From: Drosophila persimilis
Lineage: Eukaryota > Arthropoda > Insecta > Diptera > Drosophilidae
DNA: 64,000 nt
Assembly: GCF_003286085.1 (NCBI RefSeq)
Contig: NW_020825464.1
Span: 1 to 64,000, forward strand
Direction of reading: 5' to 3'
Of the stretch, positions 56,862 to 64,000 are shown in pieces; position 1 is the first letter of the stretch; every line of letters starts with the position of its first letter. The notes below the pieces were generated by a model, which was not told where the DNA came from, ran no database searches, and was given only the letters and a program-made list of their open reading frames with translations. A program made the translations under genes and the position numbers.

Positions 56862-57111
56862 TGTTGGAATACGCCTATTCCCACATTCAAATAATAACAT
56901 TAAATAATATTATCGATATGTTAGGTATTATTATTATGAGTTAGTCTGGTCACACTTGAAGTGTCGATGCTCTCTCTTCTTGTGTGATCTCAAGTGTGTG
57001 GACCGGTGTTGCAGCAAAAAAGTAATCAAGAAATACATAAATAATCTTTAAAGAAAAACATAACTTGGTACTGTCTTCCGTTTACTAATTGTCATAGCTA
57101 GTCTACCAATA
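56862..57111 (+). repeat. array LTR 5
   Basis: 250 bp, same variant as LTR 2. Shared by units D and E. Confidence 0.9.
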
Positions 57112-57246
57112 GGTTATGGGCCCAGTCCACGCCAATTTAAATAAATTAAATTAATAACAAATAGTTGTGAAATTAGTTCCGCGTGCGTTCTTGTGTAGTG
57201 TTTTTTTTTGTAGTGTGTGTGATTATAATATATACATACATAGAAA

Positions 57247-60200
57247 ATGGAAAGAAATAAGCAACATATTAAGCCTTTTTGTGGCGAGAAATATTCTATA
57301 TGGAAATTTAGAATCAGAGCTTTGTTTGCTGAATTAGAGGTGCTCCAAGTAGTCGATAACATAATGCCTAACGAAGTAGATGATAATTGGAAAAAGGCAG
57401 AGCGATGTGCGAAGAGCATTTTAATTCAATATTTAGGCGACGCATTTCTAAACTTCGCGGCAGGCGACATTTCGGCACGTGATATTCTGAAGAATTTAGA
57501 CGCCATATATGAGCGTAGAAGCCTTGCGTCGCAATTAGCTGCACGTAAACGTTTAATAACACTCAAACTCTCAAGTGAAATGACACTTTCGAGTCATTTT
57601 GTTATTTTTGATGAAACAGTGAGTGAGTTGTTAGGTGCGGGCGCTAAAATGGATGAGATGGACAAAGTGGCACATTTGCTGCAGACTCTACCTTCAACCT
57701 ATAATGGTGTCATCACGGCAATCGAAACTTTGTCAGATGAAACTCTATCATTAGCGTTTGTAAAAAATAAATTGTTCGACTACGAGACCAAATTAAGAAA
57801 TGAAAGTACTGATACAAGTAGTAAAGTCATGAAGGCAGTTGTAAGAAATAATAACAATTTTAATAATCGTAAAACGTTTGGATCTAGAAACACACGGCAA
57901 AAGATATTATTTAAGGGAAAAGCTAGAAGAAATATTAAATGCCATCACTGTGGCAAAGAAGGGCACATGAAAAAAGACTGTTACCAGTTTATAAGGTTAA
58001 ATCAAAACAAAGAAAATTATAAACATAATAAACAAGCTCAGCTTGCAGCATCGGGCCACGGGTTCGCATTTATGATGCGGAAAATGAAAAAGAGTGATCA
58101 AATAAATAATGAACTCGGTTTTATACTCGATTCTGGTGCAACGGATCATTTGATCAATGATGACTCGCTGTACGCCGATTGCATCGAATTGGAGCAGCCA
58201 AGCAATGCCATATAAGCAATGCAAAATTGCTTGAAATAAAGAATAATAATTTATTTAATGACAGTCTTCTTCTTGTTAATTTAAAAATATCAGATGAAGT
58301 TTGTGAGTCATGTTTAAATGGGAAACAGGCTAGGTTGCCATTTAAGCAATCTAAAGATAAAAGTTATATAAAACGACCCTTGTTTGTAATACATTCAGAT
58401 GTATGTGGCCCCATTAAACCAGTTACACTAGACGATAAAAATTATTTTGTGATCTTCGTAGATCAATTTACACATTATTGTGTAACCTATTTGTTAAAAT
58501 ATAAATCAGATGTATTCAATGTATTTAAAGATTTTGTAGCAAAGAGCGAGGCTCATTTTAATTTCAAGATTGTCAATTTGTACATTGACAACGGTAGAGA
58601 ATACTTGTCGAATGAAATGCGTGAGTTCTGCGTTAATAAAGGAATAAGTTATCATTTGACAGTGCCACATACACCTCAGTTGAATGGTGTTTCGGAGCGA
58701 ATGATAAGAACCATTACAGAGAAAGCTCGTGCTATGGTAAATGGTGCAAAATTAGACAAAAGTTTTTGGGGTGAAGCTGTGCTAACTGCAACATATCTAA
58801 TCAACAGAATTCCAAGCAAAGCACTTGGTGATTGTAAAATGACCCCATATGAGCTGTGGCACAATAGAAAGCCCAATTTAAAATTTTTAAGAGTGTTCGG
58901 TTCAACCGTGTATGTGCACAACAAAATTAAAAAAGGTAAATTTGATGAAAAATCATTCAAAGCTATCTTGATAGGGTATGAACAAAATGGACTCAAATTG
59001 TGGGATGTCATTAAAGGAAAAGTTATTGTTGCAAGAGATGTTGTCGTAGACGAGACTAATATGCTTTATTCTAGAGAAGTAAAATTTGAAACAGATTTCC
59101 CGAAAGAGAGTAAGGAAAGAAGTCAACAAGAATTCCTGAATGAGAGTAAGGAATCTGATCAGTTTTATCTCCCGAATGATAGTACGGAATGTGAAATCCT
59201 GAATGAAAGTAAGGAATGCGAAAAGCTGAATTTTCCGAATGAAAGTAGGAAAAGAAAAACTGATTTCCTGAATGATAGTAAGGAATTATATATCCCGAAT
59301 GAGAGTAAGGATTGTGAAAAGCTGATCAGCCAGATAATTGTCGTGAAGAAAATTAGGATACTAATATAATTAGTAGAAAAAGTGAGAGGTTAAAGTCTAA
59401 GCCGAAGGTGTCTTATAAAGAACATGATAAAAGCTTTAACAAATTTATATTAAATGCCCATATAATGTTTGATGAAGTTCCAAATTCTTTTGATGAAATA
59501 AATTTTAGGAATTATAAATCTGATTGGGAGGAGGCAATAAATACAGAGTTAAATGCCCATGAAATTAATAACACCTGGACAATTATAAAGAAGCCAGAAA
59601 ACAAAAATATTGTAGACAGTAGATGGGTATTTTCCATTAAATATAATGAACTAGGAGTCCCAATAAAATACAAAGCTAGACTGGTTGCAAGAGGATTTAC
59701 TCAAAAGTACCAAGTAGACTATGAAGAAACATTTGCTCCCGTTGCTAGAATTGCCAGTTTTAGGTTCGTACTATCATTGGCAGTCCAGTTTAATTTGAAA
59801 GTCCATCAGATGGATGTTAAAACAGCTTTCCTCAATGGTACATTAAGTGAGGAGATATATATGCGGCCTCCTCAGGGCGTATTATGCGGTGCTGGGCATG
59901 TATGCAAACTGAACAAAGCCATTTATGGGCTCAAACAAGCAGCTAGATGCTGGTTTCAAGTATTTGAGCAAGCATTGAAAGAATTCGATTTTGTAAACTC
60001 TCCCGTGGATCGTTGCATATATATTCTTGATAGAGGTGACATAAAGAAAAACATATATGTATTATTATATGTTGATGATGTAGTAATAGCGACAAGGGAT
60101 ATGGATAGAATGAATAATTTCAAAAATTATTTAAGCGAAAGATTTAGAATGACTGACTTAAATGAGATAAAACATTTTATCGGTATCAGAGTAGAAATGT

Positions 60201-61024
60201 TTGAAGACAAAATATATTTGAGTCAAGCTGCATATGTAAAAAGAATTTTAAATAAATTTAACATGAATAGTCGCAATTCAGTCAGTACTCCATTACTAAA
60301 TAAACTAAATTATGAGTTACTTAACTCAGATGAAGACTGCAATGCTCCATGCCGTAACCTTATTGGCTGTTTAATGTACATAATGCTGTGTACACGACCA
60401 GATTTAGCTACCGCTGTAAATATCTTGAGTAGATATAGTAGCAAGCACAATGCTGAGTTATGGCAATGTTTAAAAAGGGTTATTAGATATTTAAAGGGAA
60501 CTATTGATATGAAGCTTATATTTAAAAAGAATACATCATTTGAAAATACATTAGTTGGCTATGTAGACTCCGATTGGGGTAGTAATGAGATTGATAGAAA
60601 AAGTACAACGGGTTATTTGTTTAAAATTTTCGATTCCAATTTAATTTGTTGGAATACAAAAAGACAGAATTCAGTGGCAGCTTCATCAACTGAAGCTGAA
60701 TATATGGCCCTATTTGAAGCTGTAAGAAAAGCTTTATGGCTAAAGTCTCTTCTAAATAGTATTAATCTTAAACTCGACAGACCCATTAAAATGTATGAAG
60801 ACAACCAAGGCTGTATTGGCATTGCAAATAATCCCTCATGTCATAAAAGAGCAAAGCATATTGATATAAAATATCATTTTTCAAGAGAACAGATAGAAAC
60901 TAATAAGATTTCTCTTGAGTATATTAATACAGACAACCAACTTGCTGACATCTTCACGAAGCCACTACCTGCTGGAAGATTTGCGGAACTGCGGAACAAA
61001 TTAGGACTACTACAAGAAGAATGA
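57247..61024 (+). pseudogene. gag-pol: copia-like gag-pol, array unit E, broken
   Basis: Same 5' scar as D (320 bp replaced by 7 nt at 58202-58208) and the same one-base loss near 59317. The integrase core between them is open (58179-59369) and there is no 204-bp insertion. The reverse transcriptase and RNase H part is fully open from 59408 to 61024 (538 residues; YVDD, IYGLKQA, SSTEAEYMAL and YEDN present), the best-preserved 3' half in the window. Confidence 0.9.
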
Positions 61025-61361
61025 TTCCAATTTAATGAAAACATGAACATGAAGCTTTATTAACGAATTTATTACATTAATTCATATTTAATTTTTTTTT
61101 TTATTTGAACCAAAAGAACCAATGAATTGTTAAAGTAATTTAATTTTATGTTAATCTAATTTTAAAGTGATCTGATCGGGTTTTTCTGGGTTTTCCCCGT
61201 ATCCTTAGAGCAAATGCTAGATCACATAACACTTCCCAGAATGCACACCAACCACATTAGAATAACAATTGAATGTTACCTTTTTGATTTAAGGATGAAA
61301 ACTTTTTTTATATTTTTTATTTTTATGATTTTGATAATTAATGTTATTTTTGAGGGGGGCG

Positions 61362-61611
61362 TGTTGGAATACGCCTATTCCCACATTCAAATAATAACAT
61401 TAAATAATATTATCGATATGTTAGGTATTATTATTATGAGTTAGTCTGGTCACACTTGAAGTGTCGATGCTCTCTCTTCTTGTGTGATCTCAAGTGTGTG
61501 GACCGGTGTTGCAGCAAAAAAGTAATCAAGAAATACATAAATAATCTTTAAAGAAAAACATAACTTGGTACTGTCTTCCGTTTACTAATTGTCATAGCTA
61601 GTCTACCAATA
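61362..61611 (+). repeat. array LTR 6
   Basis: 250 bp, same variant as LTR 2. Shared by unit E and the partial unit F. Confidence 0.9.
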
Positions 61612-61746
61612 GGTTATGGGCCCAGTCCACGCCAATTTAAATAAATTAAATTAATAACAAATAGTTGTGAAATTAGTTCCGCGTGCGTTCTTGTGTAGTG
61701 TTTTTTTTTGTAGTGTGTGTGATTATAATATATACATACATAGAAA

Positions 61747-62934
61747 ATGGAAAGAAATAAGCAACATATTAAGCCTTTTTGTGGCGAGAAATATTCTATA
61801 TGGAAATTTAGAATCAGAGCTTTGTTTGCTGAATTAGAGGTGCTCCAAATAGTCGATAACATAATGCCTAACGAAGTAGATGATAATTGGAAAAAGGCAG
61901 AGCGATGTGCGAAGAGCATTTTAATTCAATATTTAGGCGACGCATTTCTAAACTTCGCGGCAGGCGACATTTCGGCACGTGATATTCTGAAGAATTTAGA
62001 CGCCATATATGAGCGTAGAAGCCTTGCGTCGCAATTAGCTGCACGTAAACGTTTAATAACACTCAAACTCTCAAGTGAAATGACACTTTCGAGTCATTTT
62101 GTTATTTTTGATGAAACAGTGAGTGAGTTGTTAGGGGCGGGCGCTAAAATGGATGAGATGGACAAAGTGGCACATTTGCTGCAGACTCTACCTTCAACCT
62201 ATAATGGTGTCATCACGGCAATCGAAACTTTGTCAGATGAAACTCTATCATTAGCGTTTGTAAAAAATAAATTGTTCGACTACGAGACCAAATTAAGAAA
62301 TGAAAGTACTGATACAAGTAGTAAAGTCATGAAGGCAGCTGTAAGAAATAATAACAATTTTAATAATCGTAAAACGTTTGGATTTAAGGGAATTTATTAT
62401 TTAAGGGAAAAGCTAGAAGTAATATTAAATGCCATCACTGTGGCAAAGAAGGGCACATGAAAAAAGACTGTTACCAGTTTATAAGGTTAAATCAAAACAA
62501 AGAAAATTATAAACATAATAAACAAGCTCAGCTTGCAGCATCGGGCCACGGGTTCGCATTTATGATGCGGAAAATGAAAAAGAGTGCAACGGATCATTTG
62601 ATCAATGATGACTCGCTGTACGCCGATTGCATCGAATTGGAGCAGCCAATTAAAATCGCTGTGGCAAAAGAAGGCGAGTTTTTATATGCCACTAAGCGTG
62701 GAATTGTGCGGCTGCACAATGGACACAATATCACACTGGAGGATGTGCTCTACTGCAAGGAGGCAGCAGGAAACCTCATGTCTCTCAAGCGTCTGCAACA
62801 GGCAGAGATGTGAATTAAGTTTGACTGTGGTGGTGTCTCCATATCAAAAAATGGAGTAATTATTGTTAAACATACAGGTATGTTGGATATACCTGTAGTC
62901 AAATTAAAAGCATACAGTGTAGATGCTAGGAACA
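61747..62934 (+). pseudogene. gag-pol: copia-like gag-pol, partial array unit F
   Basis: Carries the gag scar of unit C (62384-62395), the 42-bp protease deletion (about 62585) and the TGA at 62811-62813. It ends in the pre-integrase region at AGGAACAA, where a reversed DINE-1 begins. Its extra substitutions near the end (TCTCTCAAG, GCAGAGATG) are private. Confidence 0.9.
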
Positions 62935-64000
62935 ACGAGAAGAACGTTGTGAGTTGCTGCGGACACCGCAACTCTACAGTTATACCCGATACTAAGTCAG
63001 TATGGCTTTCCTCCGGCAGACGCCGCTAATATTAAACGATACGACAAAGAGTGCGTGCGAGAGAGACAGAAAATCAGTCTGAGCGTGATGTCACGCGCTG
63101 CGTAGCCACTGCAAATTGATTTGTTCCTTTTGGCTACAAAAATTATCTGATCTGATCCAGTTTCAGCAATCTAATAGATATGGTCATTATCTATGATTCT
63201 GCGTTTTTAGTTTTCTCAAATCTGCAATATTGTGGATGCAACAGATTTTCGTCCTTTGTGGGGGCGGATGAGGGTGGGGCGAAATTCTGAGATATTTTAT
63301 AGTGACATCTTAAAGAAGTGTGTGCACCAAATTTGGTTACTCTAGCCTTAATAGTCTCTGAGATTTGTGGTTGCCTCAGATTTTCGTCCTTTGCGGGGGC
63401 GGAAGGGGGTGTGGCGAAATTTGGACAGGAAACGGTCAAGGTCCGATATCACAGGAGTGTGGATACCAAATTTGGTTGCTCTAGCTCTTATGGGTTCTGA
63501 GATCCTTGAACTCATATTTTGCAATTGGCAAAACCGACCATGAAACCTGTGTGTTAGAGTGAGACAGAGCGAGAAAGAGTGAAATTGTTTTCGTGATTCT
63601 GGCTATAATAATTATACGATCTGGTTCAGATTTTGCACTCTGTAAGATATGATCATCTTCTACGATTCTGCGTTTTTAGTTTTCTCGTATCTTTAAAATT
63701 GTGGATGCCACAGATTTTCGCCCTTTGTGGGGGCTGAAGTGGGCGGGGCAAAGTTTTGAAATATTTTTGTAGCAGTGACATATCACAGAAGTCTGGATCC
63801 AAAACATCGTTGCTCTAGCTCTTATAGTCTTTGAGCATTAGGCGCTGAAGGGGACGGACAGACGGACGGACGGACAGACGGACAGACAGACATGGCTTAA
63901 TCGACTCGGCTATTGATGCTGATCAAGAATATATATACTTTATAGGGTCGGAAACGATCCCTTCTGGACGTTACACACATCCACTTTTACCACAAATCTA
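62935..64000 (-). mobile_element. DINE-1-type element, reversed (D13), runs off the window
   Basis: Starts with the 3' terminus (ACGAGAAGAACGTTGTGAG, slightly altered from ACGAGGGGGAACGTTG) and continues through the whole body to CCACAAATCTA, about 50 bp short of the 5' terminus at the window edge. It breaks copia unit F. Confidence 0.8.

Larger units (their letters stand above)
37461..62934 (+). repeat. head-to-tail array of copia-like elements sharing LTRs (units A-F)
   Basis: Six LTRs start at 37461, 42229, 47192, 52146, 56862 and 61362, all in the same orientation. Each neighbouring pair of coding regions is separated by only one LTR. Five units are complete in extent and the sixth stops at 62934 against a DINE-1. 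Unit lengths are 4,768, 4,963, 4,954, 4,716 and 4,500 bp, the differences coming from internal deletions and one insertion. This is not a nest of independent insertions, since no unit has its own pair of LTRs or flanking duplication. Confidence 0.93.

Noticed and set aside
37461..62934. Regular repeats as a CRISPR-like or satellite array
   Set aside because: Repeat unit is a 4.5-5.0 kb retrotransposon with coding motifs and LTRs.

Overview
The window is eukaryotic and reads as Drosophila genomic DNA from a repeat-rich, recently rearranged region. The evidence is abundant DINE-1/INE-1-type Helitron relatives, a BEL/Pao and a copia-type LTR retrotransposon, Drosophila-style start contexts and a TATA/initiator core promoter. 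The DINE-1 subtype resembles those I associate with the obscura group (D. pseudoobscura / D. miranda). That species placement is from memory and is not proven here. There are no bacterial operons, CRISPR arrays, rRNA or tRNA genes.

Host genes. A unit of about 3.3 kb is present in four copies (the first only as its 3' end). It holds a head-to-head gene pair: a plus-strand, intronless WD40 gene recognisable as the centriole protein Poc1 (1-336 partial, 8414-9655, 28191-29432, 32739-33980), and a minus-strand gene for a 98-residue probable secreted peptide (7305-7601, 27065-27361, 31613-31909) with its own TATA/initiator promoter. The last codons, stop and 3' end of the peptide gene lie in a fragment of copia-like LTR fused to it in sense orientation.

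Layout. 1-1108: Poc1 3' end and flank. 1109-7126: six DINE-1 copies, four forward then two reversed, with a copia leader scrap between the converging sets. 7127-10439: unit 2. 10440-11545: DINE-1. 11546-12057 and 18414-19501: host DNA split by an intact BEL/Pao element (12058-18413, identical-looking LTRs, 5-bp target duplication); the unoccupied version of the same site is at 36373-36377. 19502-24748: decayed copia-like element, followed by exactly 14 nt of primer-binding site. 24763-26886: host scrap, DINE-1, probable LTR fragment, reversed DINE-1. 26887-30210: unit 3. 30211-31434: DINE-1 foldback. 31435-34758: unit 4. 34759-37460: DINE-1 and uninterrupted host DNA. 37461-62934: a head-to-tail array of five complete copia-like units and a sixth partial one that share single LTRs. 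62935-64000: reversed DINE-1 running off the window.

Interpretation. Units 3 and 4 are 4,548 bp apart and carry the same diagnostic differences, so they are a very recent duplication; unit 2 and its right flank are the next closest. Inverted DINE-1 copies and shared copia LTRs are the likely substrates for the duplications, inversion and tandem expansion. Multicopy Poc1, with known roles in sperm centrioles, beside a small secreted-peptide gene in retrotransposon-rich DNA suggests an ampliconic, perhaps sex-linked or heterochromatic region; that is inference. Every copia-like copy is broken; the BEL/Pao reading frame is intact.
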